This document shows, in pieces, positions 48,498 through 60,270 of a stretch of 64,000 nucleotides of DNA. The notes under the pieces were generated by a model that was given only the letters and a program-made list of their open reading frames with translations, ran no database searches and was not told the DNA's origin. Position 1 is the first letter of the stretch. Each line of letters starts with the position of its first letter. The translations under genes were made by a program, and so were the position numbers. The stretch is from Lutjanus erythropterus. Lineage: Eukaryota > Chordata > Actinopteri > Lutjaniformes > Lutjanidae. Location: the NCBI GenBank assembly GCA_020091685.1, contig CM034594.1, forward strand, positions 35,448,733 to 35,512,732, read 5' to 3'.

Positions 48498-48970
48498 TTA
48501 AAACCCTGACCTTCCAAGCCGTTCATGAGCATTTGAATTAACTCAACAGCGACAGAGTAGTAGAAAAGCCAACCACTTTGAGGACCGAAGCGGCACTGAC
48601 AGGTCTAAAGTTCTGATCGGCAAGCAAGACCTCAAGGTGGACAGACAAGTTTGTTTGAACGGCATAGCACCATAAATGAACTAAGCATAGGCACCAGTAG
48701 GATTTGAACCCAGGATTTCTACTGACTAATTCTCATAGTGTAATTACATAAATAAAAGAAATCAAATAATGCCAGTATTGATTCTTATAGTTTCATGTGT
48801 TAACAGAACACTCAAGACCATTGAGGACTCTGAAGTCACAAAAAAACAATGATGTGGCAATTCAGACAGTTCAAGGTCCAAAGTGACATAGACTGGTGTA
48901 AAGTTCTGCTCGACAAACAGCGTATTCAAACGGACAGACAAGTTTACTTCAATGTTGTAATGGTACAGAA
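48498..48970. repeat. Decayed remnants of the tRNA array
   Basis: 48498-48560 follows the Thr(AGT) flank with point changes. 48590-48660 (ggtctaaagttctgatcggc, ggtggacagacaagtttg) matches the first-half spacer. 48800-48955 (accattgaggactctgaagt, aaagttctgctcgacaaaca, cggacagacaagttta) is a more diverged spacer. The order is shuffled and similarity falls with distance from the array. Confidence 0.8.
48689..48728 (-). pseudogene. Truncated tRNA-Thr 3' half
   Basis: The minus strand reads AATCCTGGGTTCAAATCC followed by TACTGGTGCC. This is the T arm and acceptor 3' strand of the Thr gene with substitutions. The 5' half and anticodon arm are missing. Confidence 0.75.
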
Positions 48971-50289
48971 ATAAATAACTGAAGGAATATATTTTAGTAC
49001 TCTGTCCATCCTTGGATCTTGTTAAGAAGTACTCTCTGTGTGAACAAAGCTTGATATTCCACTGTTCCACAGATTTCCATTTTTGCACAAAAACTACTAA
49101 AAACTCATCAGTGAGCTGCAGCCTTAGAGTAAGTGACATGCAATGAAATGTCTTTCTAGTCAAACAAACATACACTGTCCTCTTTCAGTTTTCTCACAAT
49201 CGAGCCTGAAATCATTTACTTCAACCAGCCCCATTTTCCCCTGTTTTAGTTTGCTAAAAATAACGAGTCGAATTCTTTCAAGAAATCCTTTGTCCTTTTC
49301 TGACCCATTTTTAAAGATTTAGTTTTTCAATAGGAACAATGGGCTTGTGGCAGAGAGCCAACTACTGGCGATGGAAGAGCAAACTGCTGGTTTTGATCTT
49401 TTAGAGGGATTTAATGACATTGAAGAAAGTATGAAGTATTGCCTGCCTTTTCCTATAAATTTGCTGATTTGGAGAACTGTTTTCATTACACAAGGACACA
49501 TAACACTTTATATACCTTTTGCATATTTGCTCATCCTGCATATTTGACTATGAATAGCTGTCAACACTCTGTCTGTTACAAATTGCATACTGTACGGTTT
49601 AAAAGATTGGGGTTTTTCGTCCTTATACTTGAGTAATTCTTACATTTTCCATGTTGCTACTGCACACTTAAACATACTGTTTGAAAATGAGGCAAATGAG
49701 GCACTGTACGAGCGGTCAGCTGCTGCTTCAGCCAGCATGAAAATGTCTTGCGCCTGCTTGTAACAATGTATGATCCCCATGAACATTAAAATAATTGCAC
49801 AGCATTTTCACCCACATTGAAAAGATGAAAGGTCCAAATGATCTCACATCATTTTATGTGAGAAGCACCAGCCTCATGCCCCGAGAATAAATACAGTGTA
49901 ATCATGGCAGAAGAAAATCTTTCCAGTATTGTAGCTGCTTCCTGTGATACCATGCAGAGCTGTTTGAAAGGCCGAAGTGGCTGCTGAAGAGATTATATTG
50001 GAGAACACCATGTCAGCATTTTCAGCACGTCAATAAGTAAGTAAGTTATTTCAATGAAAACTGTTCACACTGTTATTTTTTTTTTTTCATAATTTTTGAC
50101 TGATGAGTACAAACAGAGTTTTCTATTTGTGGATTTTCTGTGGTTTTCTCACTCAACCAGACTCTGTTGGCCAAATCAGTAATTTTACCATACACAATAT
50201 AGGAGCTGCTGGTCTACTGCTGCCCCGATGTGTTAGCTTGTTTGTACGTTATTGTGTGACTTTGATAAATCCAAACTGACCCTTAAAAC

Positions 50290-50655
50290 ACAGACGTTGC
50301 AGTAACACAAACAGAAGATGGGCAGCTCCAGTTTTCTTCATGCTGAAATTAATTATTTCACCAATGGAGTCTGGTTGAGTAAGAGAGAGTGACATTTGGC
50401 TTATGTAACAGCATTGTCCTGCTGGAAAGGTTGTCTGACAGCAAGGTAAAGCAATGAAAATATTCTGAATATAGTGTACACTTAAATTGATATTGATTTT
50501 CTTTTAAATGGGTCTTTTTTTAAAGTGGCTAAATTCATTCCGCTGCCAACTCTGTCCACAGCAGAGCAGTACATTGTTTTGCCTCCATGCTGGCACTCTA
50601 AATACCTCATAACAAGCCTGCTTCAAATAATCCAAACTATCCCTTTAAAGTTGAA
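50290..50655 (+). mobile_element. Uninterrupted copy of the foldback-element family
   Basis: Shares cagtaacacaaac, ttcaccaatggagtctggtt, catttggcttatgtaacagc, gtacacttaaattgatattg and ctgtccacagcag with 28140-29278 in the same order, but lacks the 723-bp insertion. Confidence 0.65.
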
Positions 50656-51189
50656 GTTGGTGATCCAGGTTGTCAAATTTTGACATTTTGGGTTGGAAGC
50701 TCAGTCCAAGCCACCCGTGTTGCAGACTCCTCCTGGCTCCGGTTATTTTTACTCAGGCATGGTGAATTCTTGAAAATGCAACATGATTTTCTTCATCTGC
50801 ACATTATTTGTACTGACAACTATCTGGATATAGTGACAGTCTCAGCAAAAATGACGAAAGGTTAGAGTTAGAACAGTTACCTACTGAATCTTTAAGGGAG
50901 TATACTTACTGTATGAAGTGAGTGTCACATATGTGACAGTTTGAAAAAGGCAGAAGATGAGAAAGTTGAAAATAGAAAAGCTGACAGTGCTGTATAGTAA
51001 AAGACGTTATGATGTAATATGACATCATCCTGTTTATTGATTGAAACCAACACACAGACTCCCTTCAGTAGTTGAACACACTGCTTTTGTATGCAGTGAG
51101 TTATTTCATGCCTTTCCTTTGTTTAGAAATGTGAGTGGGAATGTGGGAAGACACATATGTTCTCCTCAGTGTACTGTACAATTGTGTGT

Positions 51190-51194
<5 letters not shown>

Positions 51195-51243
<49 letters not shown>
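51195..51243 (+). repeat. (GT)n microsatellite
   Basis: About 24 GT repeats, preceded by a broken GT run from 51184. Confidence 0.97.
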
Positions 51244-51246
<3 letters not shown>

Positions 51247-52584
51247 TGTGTTCTGTCCCTGGAGAGATATCCTGCCTCCAGCAGAGTCGGAGGGGCTGAC
51301 AGATGACCACAAGGTCACTCGTCTCTCTGATCTGTGATCCTCTCCGGAGACGCAAACACACTTCAGGGGAATTTCCTGCTCTTTTTCTCTCTTTGCCTGC
51401 TTTCGCTTCTGTTCTGTCCTCCTTTACTCTCCTCTGTGGTTTTATTCTATTTGTCTTAAACTCTTATCTCCTCTCAGTGCTTCTTTTTGTTCCCTTGCAC
51501 CTTTTTCTCCACCTCCTTTCCTCACCCTCTCTCCTGTCCTCTCCGGCTCTCTTTACAACTTCTCACTCATCTTTCTGTCTTCTCTGTCTTTTGCTTCTCA
51601 AATGATCTCTTCCTGCGTCGCTGTGTCTGACTCTATATCTTTCCTACTGTAATCCATGATCTCCCTGCAGACTAAGGGGATTATTGTATTATTTCTAGAT
51701 GTTAGACAGTATTCCTTCAGGACTTCTTGTCGTCTCAAATGCAGAATTTGAGACTTCTGGCTGTTTAAAATGGTTGGGATTAAAAGACAGAAATTGTAAC
51801 CTATAATTGTCCAGTAGACTAGAGTTTTCTACACTGAAAACTGCGCTGCACCATAGAGGGTTAGTGTCACATTAAAATTATTATTGCAGCCTGCAAAAAA
51901 CAAGCTTGGTGATTATAAAATGAAACTTTATGTATTTAAAATAAGGCACTGATGGTGGTGTTTTGTGTGATGTTCTACATGGATGTGCAATGTAAATCTA
52001 AAGAAATCATTTTATTACAGTGTGTATTAGGGATGTAGACTGTTGCCTGACAGAAAATGTGGTTTTTGAATCTGTCTGCTCTTTTTTTAATCAGCTCTCA
52101 TTGCGTGTCATAAGCTCAGGATATTTATAGAATTTGTCAACATACTGTAGAGCTTGTGCATTTCAATGAAGGATTTATTGGATATATATAGTTCATCAAA
52201 AGAAGTGTAAAAAAAAGGCAAAGTACTGGAATTGTACTTACTTACACACAAAAGTATATTTTTGCACACTGAGTGGTGACATTGCACCGCCTGCTTATTT
52301 CTTCAGTAAATCACATGAGCAGCCCTTTGTATGCTGTTATTTGGCTCAGTATAAACAATAATACTGCATGTGGTGACTAAGTTTGGCTGCATTCCAGGAC
52401 TATTCAGTGTTTTGTGAGAGAATTGTATCCATTAAAGGGCACCTCTGTATTTTTCGACCAAGACCTTATATTCCCTTTTTATTTTGTAACTAATGGGGAC
52501 AACAATTTTTGAAACTGGCCAAGTATTGAGTGAAAGTGAAACTGAGCTACATCAGAATCTCTTCAGGCAGCTGCGCAGTATATC

Positions 52585-52920
52585 CAAAAAGGTGCTTGTT
52601 TTTTTGCCACTAACAGGCTCAGGTTGTTACTATAAGTGTCTGACAACATTATGGAGAGGATCACTACAGAGAAAGACCTTTTTAAGGTAAAGTACATTCA
52701 ATTCAACCAGAAAGAGCTGATTTATCGCCCTATTCATAGCAACCAGACTCTATTTACAGAGGCAGTAATTTTATCATTGTAAAGAAACAAATAAAACTCA
52801 CCAAAAATGTCTTGGCATGCCAATGCTCCAACAATCACCAATTCCTGAAATAATAAACCTTTAATTCAGCGAGGTATCTGTGAAAATATTCTGGCTGTGT
52901 ACGCCGTTTCTCCCTGCCAC
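52585..52920 (+). repeat. Dispersed repeat family R1, longest copy
   Basis: In order: aaaggtgcttgttttt, ctgacaacattatggagagg, aaagacctttttaaggtaaa, ccagactctatttacagagg, actcaccaaaaatgtcttgg, caacaatcaccaattcctga and gaaaatattctggctgtgta. It links the partial copies at 12600, 18668, 34441 and 35028 into one family. Confidence 0.7.
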
Positions 52921-55079
52921 CTTCCTTTTACTGTTCTCAAATTATTTTTATATCTATTTCTGTGAATTAAGCAGAGGTTTCCCCCAGTGACACAGGGAGG
53001 GCAAGAATGTATTTTGTATTCTGGCAGTACTCAAAGGCGAGTTTTAAGTTCTCTAAGCACATTAGATGATCAGGTTTGGCTGGGAAGTACCCAGTGATCC
53101 CTGTTCAAAATCTCTCAAATTAACTGTTGTGATTTACCTCATCATCGAGTCTTGTACAGGATGTTCGCCAGCTTCTCCTCTGAAAAGTAAAAACTCAAGT
53201 CAGTTTCCCAAGTAACGCACAGAGCACAAGAGTACAACATGACAGAGAATGAAACCTTGGCTCCACTGGTGCCTTGTGCAGCAGTTTGAAAATATTTGGT
53301 TAGAGATTTCTGCACTCTTCCCAGCATCCTTTTAAAGTTGGCTTCAGCAGTTTTTGTAGTTGTCAGTACAGCCAGAATTGCTGTCTTTGCAAAAGCATTT
53401 TCATTCAGTACAGATGCTCAACAGATGGCCAGGGCTGTTGCAAAGATCACTTAGCACCAGGGTACCATTTTGTACCCAGTCGTTCCAATAGAACAAATGC
53501 AGACGCATGTAGGAATCTCATCCTGCTCTGAATTCTTTCTATTGTTTGAGTACTTTTGTTTTTAAAGACGAGGTGATAAAACGAACCTGTAGACACATTT
53601 ATCTGTTAATGTGTGTTTGATGTTCTACAACAACTGAACATTCACTCATAGAAGTAAAGGTGCTAACTAGAACCATAAACGTTTCTGGAAGAACCCTTTC
53701 GGAACCCTTATTTCTATAATTGTACCATTTCAGTTTCAAAATGGCCAACATACTGAGCCAATAAGATTTTTATTTTTAATAGCCTCAGTGAGGAGTTTTA
53801 GAGGCACATCAGCTAAATGCTTTTTGAGAGGAACTGTTTCTCTCTGCTCAGTTGCTCTTTCTATAATCTTGTGCTGTTTAGAAATCCATTTGAAGGCGAC
53901 AGAGACTTTTATTTCAGATACTGAGGGTTCAGCAGGCTATTTTCAGTGTTTTTCCCCATGCTGGATCGATGTCACCATCACTGGCCACACACACCATCCA
54001 AAAGCTGTTCTCTGGATTGATTTTACATGAGGCCTTCAGTCTGAATCAATCACATTTCAACTTCTGGCCACAAATGGTGTCTGTTAACTGATATAGTATC
54101 AGTGTTCAGTGTTACACAGCTACACTGGGCAGATTTAGAGCGACTTTGTGGTCCAACCATACAAGAAACTCTCGCCTGCCTTCTCTGTTCTCTAACGTGC
54201 TTCCTTATGGATCCTAAATTATCTACTGTATTGTTCACCGTCCAGCAAATGTTGAATGTAATACAAACTAAATTATATTCTTTCATTGCAACACAAATGC
54301 AGCAGCGGTAAACAGATCCCCTATAGTTACTGCAGGATTCTTCTGGAGTGAAAAACAATCTAGCAGGAGATTGGACTGTCCATCCATCCTCCTATAAAAG
54401 AGGAAGGGGTTGGGGAGGAAGATGGAGGAGGGGCGAAAATAAAAATGATTAAGAGAAGGAGATGAGAAGAGGGAGAAGGAAGATAAAAAATATAATTAAA
54501 GTGGAGGAAAACCCAACCAACAGCCCCGATCTCTTCCTCATGTCAAAGCCTTACAAATGTTCTATTTAGCACAAACAGCAGAACCACTACTCTGCCATGT
54601 CTGTTCTCTGCTTAATACTGTCTGTATTCTGCTTTTACTATAATAAGTATACCTTTACAATTGTTGTTATAACTTGTTTCTTAATTCTCAATTTTTATAT
54701 TGATTTTTAGGCTGCCAGCTTTACATCTGGCCAGGAACTACAGATGAAAACTATTCTTTTGGCTAATTCTGGCATAATTACAGTAATGTTTATTAATGTG
54801 CAGTGTCCCTGAGAAATAAATGGATAAATAAATGAAAACTATGCACACAAACTGACATTGTCACATACATGCAAACATCTCATGCAACCTTTTAAAATAA
54901 CTCTTAAAATAAATAATTTGACAGCCTTCTGGTGGTTTTGTTTTATTTCTATCCTTGTTGTTATTGAGGCTACATGATATAGTAAAAAACAAATCCTATT
55001 GCGATTACTTTGACAGATACAGAGATGTGGTGCAAATAAGAAAACACATTTGGCCTTAATCTTTTTCAGTATTATGAAA

Positions 55080-55122
55080 GAGCAAAAAAAAAGAAGAAAA
55101 AAAGAAAGAAAAAAAGAAAAAG
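55080..55122 (+). repeat. A/GAAA-rich tract
   Basis: Purine-only run of AAAG/AAAAG units. Confidence 0.85.
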
Positions 55123-55559
55123 GATATGTACCTTTTTATGCAGCCTCTCCCAACCCCAACTTTCCTCCAACCATAACCTTCCTGCAGTCTAAATATGACT
55201 TTATTACATGATATGTATCATAGTTTATTCTCTGTTGAATATGCCATCTAGTTAGATCCAGTAATTGCATTGGTAATTTGTGAATATTGTCAGTTATGCT
55301 ACATTGTGTGTATTGTAATGTTGCTGTCTGTCTGTGTTTGATGTTCATAACAGTGCTGTATTGAGCTTACCTACAATGCTGTACTGAAAGCAAATTCCAC
55401 CGACCCTGGTCGTGTGGTCATTAATAAGTGACTAATTGATTGATTGAAGTCAAGGAGTGAAGAACATAATGATCTCTAACACTTAACCATGATGAAATAT
55501 TTTGCTGATCAGTATCATCATAATGATTTTGTAAAATGCTGAATGGTTCAGCCTCCTCT

Positions 55560-56180
55560 GATGCCTTTCAGAGATGAGAGTATAACATGCAGACCAAACA
55601 GGCTAAACAGGCCTAAATTAACAGTTACAAGAACTTCCCTGATGCCCTGTTCAGCTCCGCCCACTGGCTGCTGAGCCAGAAAGAGAAACTGCAGAGAGAA
55701 CGAAAACTTAAAAAAGCTCTCAACAGAATTTGGTTTGAGAGAGGAGTAAAAGAAACCATCTTTGTTAACCTGGAACGACAATCCGCCAGCAGCAGGTCTA
55801 CGACACAATCTATCTGCCACATACAGTGCAGTCTTAAGATCACTACCCAGGCAGTTTAACACCCACCTACACTCGTGACTCTAACAACTCACATGATGGC
55901 AGGGTGAGTCTTACAAGTGACAAGTTCTCATTCACACCTTTACTCAGGTGACCCTAAGGGTTCGCTCCATGGAGGGGTGGGTACATGAGTCACGTGTCTC
56001 TCAAGATGTTAATGACCACTGAAACTCCCGACTACTCACTTAGAACAAAAGAAGCCTCTTGGTGGAGAGGCATAATGTCTTCAAGAACCCAACCAAGTCC
56101 AGTTGGCTACGATAATCCTTTCTACCATTTGAAACACTTGATCATTTGATATAGACCAATCAGAGCAGTCACTGCCAAAG
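55560..56180 (+). mobile_element. Possible degenerate retroelement fragment
   Basis: The plus-strand translation is broken by stops. It contains segments such as EASWWRGIMSSRTQPSPVGY and RQQQVYDTIYLPHT that resemble fragments I associate with abundant fish repeats. The class cannot be fixed from the sequence alone. Confidence 0.3.
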
Positions 56181-57692
56181 ACTGGGTCACAGGAGAATTT
56201 ATTTAATTCTGCAAATATATATATAAAGCACTGTTTTGTACTGTTTTACTGTTGAGAGGAAAGGGTTAGCTTGTTTATTCCATCTGACTGCACTTAATTT
56301 GTCTCATTCAAAAAAGAGGCTAGAATGTCCTATGTTGTCCATAATTAAGTAAATTATTCCTCAATTTTAAAGCTGTGACATGTGTATATGTTTTCAATAT
56401 AGTGTCAAGATAAAATGAGGTGACTTTTGTCACAATTCAGCAGATAAACAGAAAAAAAAAATCACCTCTGTAGGATGTTCGGGCAGTGTTGGGCAGTAAT
56501 ATATTACTGGAGTAAGTAGTAGTAACACGAGGGATTGCAATTTCCCCAACAGTAAAAATATTACAGTTACTAATACAAGCAACTCTGAGTTACATTTGAC
56601 CTCTGTGAGCTCTTCTGATAACATGTACATCTGTCAGTCATGTCAGCTGCTGGCTAAAAAAACTAAAGGATAGAGTGTGAGGGAGAGAAAGAGAGGCACA
56701 CTTTCCACAAGTGGAGATATTTGTCATTATTTTGAGTTTGTTTGGCTAATTTGTTTCCACCAAAGCTGAGACCTGGACAGCTAACAACAAAAGCTTTTCT
56801 GTTTGTTGACAACTGATGCTAAGTAATAAGTAAAGTGATATTATACTTTTTAAAGAAATAATAAGTAAAAGGTAATTTATTGCACTTTCTGAGTAATTTA
56901 AATTAAACACTTTATGTGGGTGATTTATTTTGATTTTTGAAGCTTAGATTGAGAAATCTAGATTTGTTCTACGTCATGCCCGTTTTAATAAATAATTACC
57001 AAATATCATGCATTGACTCAGTCAGAACCCAAGATCATGAAAACTGATGTTTGTATGAATCCATGTAGCTGATTACAAGATACAAGCTTTTCATATTTGT
57101 GGCATCCCCTAGAGGTGAAATGCAATGTTTAGCTCCGTGAACACTGCTGAACACGTGTCTCAGTTTTCACACTGATATCTCATCGTGTTCATGAGTTATT
57201 ACAAATTGTAGAAAATGAGCTAATTTGATAAAAACTGATTGGCTCAAAAAACTGAACTGGACTGATGTATCAAAATTCCTCTAATAACTTTTGAACATAA
57301 TCCATAAATGAGCTTGATGTATTTTTGCGATGATTGGTTCAATAGTCTAAGGCAAAAATTGGATTTTGAAAAGATTGAGAAAAAGTCATAGTCAAGTTGC
57401 CATTTTTAAAGCATATATCTATATATCTGTATCAAGATTTTTTCAAGATCACTGCAAAAATATAAACTTGTTTGTTATAGCACCACCTTGAGGTCAATAA
57501 GTGTTTTTTTCCTGAGTAGTGGGTGGAATTTAGTGTTTGCCTCTGATGGTTTTTGCAGCAAGAATCTTAAGAATCTTCAGAGGAAAAACAGTGGGGTCAC
57601 ATGTGGCAATAAGCAGGGTCCAGGCAGATTAGGATGCTTGTAGGAAATAAGCATACCACATAGGAAGTGACTCCGTAGAGGAAAGTAGGAAG

Positions 57693-57768
57693 TGGCCATA
57701 TGGGGATTTGAACCCTTGAGCTTGGGGTCCCAAAAGAAGGTGACTTACAGATTGCACCACTGTGGACG
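57693..57768 (-). pseudogene. Isolated tRNA-like sequence
   Basis: The minus strand has an A-box-like AGTGGTGCAATCTGTAAG and a B-box-like GGGTTCAAATCCCC. The anticodon arm is misformed (CTTTTGGGACCCCAAG), and the acceptor ends (GTCCACA ... TATGGCC) pair poorly. It is probably a tRNA pseudogene or the head of a tRNA-derived SINE. Confidence 0.45.
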
Positions 57769-57928
57769 CACATGTCTGCACACCTTCTCACAGGTTGAGG
57801 CAATGACATCTGACATGCAAAACTCGATCATATAATATGTATGTATGTATGATACTTTTGTGATCCCTGATCAAACACTGAGCAAAAAAGAAATGTTGTA
57901 CATACAGTACAAATTATACCAAGATATT

Positions 57929-58952
57929 AAAGCTGTGGTTGGCAACATTTTTTGGCATCAACGAGCAATAATATGATAATAACCTTTCAGCATATTGTAA
58001 ATCAAGGGGTTTGGGCCAGAACCAGACTTCTGCACCTCCACATGGCTCTGTTTTCAGACCTTAGCAAATCTGTCCCTTGATGGTTGATTTAAACCAACCA
58101 CAGGTCATCTAGAGACCAGGCGTCCCTATTGGCTGTTGTACTAGTGCAGCTGTGTGTGCACATTTCTTTGGTGAAACCCTGAATCAATGGCAGAAAATCC
58201 TGCAGGAAAAGTCACTATAAAGCGGACTTATCAGAAAGAAAATCTTAACAAGGGTTCAGCTAATGTGCAACATGTTTTTGATTTTACCTTCAGTCATGTT
58301 CATTAATGTCTATTGCAGGGCTTTTGTCAAGGGCTGAGAGGACTGGGCGGAGCTGAGACACTGAGCTGACCGACAGCCGCTCAGAGCCGGGGAGCTGTGG
58401 ATGAGAGAGTTGGTGGCAGACTGGAGCTTCTGGAGGAAGAAACACACGTTTGCTTGTAAACCCGTGTGCAGCAGCGACCACGGAGGTGCTGACCGCGCTG
58501 TTTACAGTAAGAAAATTAATAAAGGGAGGAGGGATGTAAGGGAAGGAATCAACTTTTCTGGGCCCCGTTTCCCAGAGCCTTCGTAGCGCTACGTGCGTCG
58601 TAAGTTGTATTTTAAGGTCTCTTTTAAGGTTACGGGCTGTTTCCCAGAGTTGGGACAACCTTAAAGGAGATCTTAAAATACAACTTACGACGCACGTAGT
58701 GCTACGAAGGCTCTGGGAAATGGGGCCCTGGTAAGTACTGTCAGTACTGACACACAAACACACACTCATAGCTGATATATACCAGTCAGTGCTTGTTTAT
58801 GATTACCTCAATAAACTATTATGTGCCTGCATGAAGCCTGTGCTGCTCGTCTGGTAGGAGTGTCTCAGGATGGCGAAAACAAAACCTAATTCACATCCTG
58901 GGGATGAGACTCAAAAATCAACCGATTTTAGGTTTTCTACCTGCTGCAGCTT
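57929..58952. mobile_element. About 1-kb DNA element with TTAAAGCTG ends
   Basis: The left end ttaaagctgtggttggcaac and the reverse of the right end ttaaagctgcagcaggtaga are inverted repeats of about 17-20 bases. Partial copies of its right end lie at 18355-18500. A hairpin element (58560-58728) is nested inside. The 159-codon minus-strand frame within it has no recognised domain and runs through both elements, so I do not call it a gene. Confidence 0.65.
58560..58728. mobile_element. 169-bp near-perfect hairpin MITE
   Basis: The outer arms are 57 bases (58560-58616 and 58672-58728) with two mismatches, starting GGGCCCCGTTTCCCAGAGCC and GGGCCCCATTTCCCAGAGCC. A second inner pair (ggtctcttttaaggtt / aaccttaaaggagatc) extends the stem, so nearly the whole element folds on itself. 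CTG occurs on both sides as a possible 3-bp target duplication. It is non-coding. Confidence 0.85.
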
Positions 58953-59276
58953 TAAATATCACTATCACTGTCTGACCAATTGGATCACCATCCGATACAC
59001 TTGATATCCACCATCTAGACAGTGTCTGTGCCACTTTTGGTAGCATGCTGCAGATGTGCAGAAAAAAAACTGCTGGCGACTCTGGAAAGGGAGGACTGTG
59101 GCGCCAGACGCTTTTGGCAAAGCCCTCCCGTGGGCAGGACATACGATTCCAGTAAATAATTTCCAGCGAGAAACATGCTGTCTTCACTTGAGAGAATACT
59201 TTTACAGACGAGTACAGAGAGGACTGAGAGCTGAACATCATGATGTCACAGTTAATTTGATCTTCGGCCTTATATA

Positions 59277-59279
<3 letters not shown>

Positions 59280-59308
<29 letters not shown>
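59280..59308 (+). repeat. (CA)n microsatellite
   Basis: About fourteen CA repeats. Confidence 0.95.
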
Positions 59309-59310
<2 letters not shown>

Positions 59311-59839
59311 GGCTTGACAATAACATATTTAAGCTCTTTTAGAGTATGAAGGCTAATATGCAATTTCTCAACTAACATTATTGAACATTAACAAACACTG
59401 TGAATTAGAAAATGATTGAAAGGCCCTATTGGGAGGCATATTTAATATTATTATCATAACTGATATTGTGGTAATAATAACCTAAAAATGATAATACTGT
59501 GATACTGTGAAACTGTGATACAGTTTTGAGGCAGTGATCTTACCCTGATAATCCCATACCACTGCAACCCCTTATACTGTGTGGATCATTTCAAATGCCT
59601 GTAAGGTACCATTAACATGCTGTTTCCTACTGATTCACACTAGTTTATTGTTGCTGTTGTACTGATAGGGAGGCAGGTGTGAACAGGATTCTAAAGAGAC
59701 AAAAAAGCAGGTTAAAGGCACTTTTCTGACTAGATTATTGCCTCTAAACCCAGCAAATAAATAAATAATCAGGTGACCGTGCCGCCTAATAAAAAACAGT
59801 GAGAAACTAAAGGGACAGGACAGAGAAATCTAGCGTTTT

Positions 59840-60270
59840 AGTGAATCCAGTTTGGCCCCAGTGATCCTCTGCGCACGCCATCTAATATTGAAGAATGTTC
59901 CAGATTAGAAAGCTGACAGCAGCTAACTGACCAGCTGCACTAACCCCTCCCCTCCGCCGTCACAGCCAATGGAGCAGCGTAGATTAATGACCTCAGACCC
60001 TCGGCCAATCACCGAACCCGGCTCTCATCTCCGGCAAGGGATGCCCTTGAGCAAACTCATGCACACACACACACACACACACATTCACGTAGGGATACAC
60101 ACACTTGGCACTCACAAACACACACAGCCACACACTCACCACTTAATTCAGCCTCCTCGGAGGGCAGCCGGCCGCTCAGTGCCGATGTTTATGGTTTCTC
60201 TGAACCTGCAAATCACCGTGGTTACGGCTAGGCGGATTTATGACCACGGCCCTGTCTACCAGCCCTTAGA
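59840..60270. promoter_or_regulatory. Candidate regulatory or conserved non-coding block
   Basis: GC-richer than its surroundings, with several CpGs and two CCAAT motifs (cagccaatgg near 59964 and cggccaatca near 60002). It is interrupted by a CA tract. There is no nearby start codon with a convincing frame. The regulatory role is a guess from composition. Confidence 0.25.

Larger units (their letters stand above)
38222..48540. repeat. Tandem array of 1300-bp tRNA gene units (about 7.9 copies)
   Basis: Every landmark recurs at exactly +1300 from 38222 to 48420, and translated open frames on both strands are identical from unit to unit. Differences were seen only at the edges. Unit 1 has actcttcag where the others have actcatcag, and unit 8 has ctctcacgcg for ctctcatgcg before ending in a recombinant tRNA. 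Each unit holds four tRNA-type sequences, all on the minus strand. The unit is itself two diverged halves of about 680 and 620 bp, beginning at the two gtagcagaaaag motifs (38261 and 38941). Such clusters grow by unequal crossing-over and are homogenised by conversion. The copy number in the genome could differ if the assembly collapsed or expanded the array. Confidence 0.97.
48971..57692. other. Intergenic or intronic DNA, no supported gene
   Basis: AT-rich, with R1 and foldback-family repeats, a GT microsatellite, a CT-rich tract (51370-51610), a GA/A-rich tract (54405-54500, 55080-55122), a possible retroelement relic (55560-56180) and a fish element fragment near 56488-56560 (gttgggcagtaatatattac). 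No open frame was recognised as a known protein. Confidence 0.55.

Noticed and set aside
38220-48532. Repeated open frames of 60-158 codons on both strands of the array
   Set aside because: They run through tRNA genes and spacers, repeat with the 1300-bp period and resemble no protein. They are by-products of the tRNA repeat.
38222-48540. CRISPR-like or satellite interpretation of the tandem array
   Set aside because: The 1300-bp units contain well-formed tRNA genes. There is no short-repeat/spacer pattern, and this is a vertebrate genome.
49347-49547. 66-codon plus-strand frame starting MAESQLLAMEEQTAGFDLLE
   Set aside because: Acidic start followed by a hydrophobic stretch, but no splice context, family match or supporting signal.
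53145-53192. Reading EEKLANILYKTR as part of a growth-factor domain exon
   Set aside because: The resemblance is limited to a few residues and the diagnostic cysteines are absent.
58290-58769. 159-codon minus-strand open frame
   Set aside because: It crosses the hairpin MITE and its host element, and the inverted repeat produces mirrored peptide fragments. No domain was seen.
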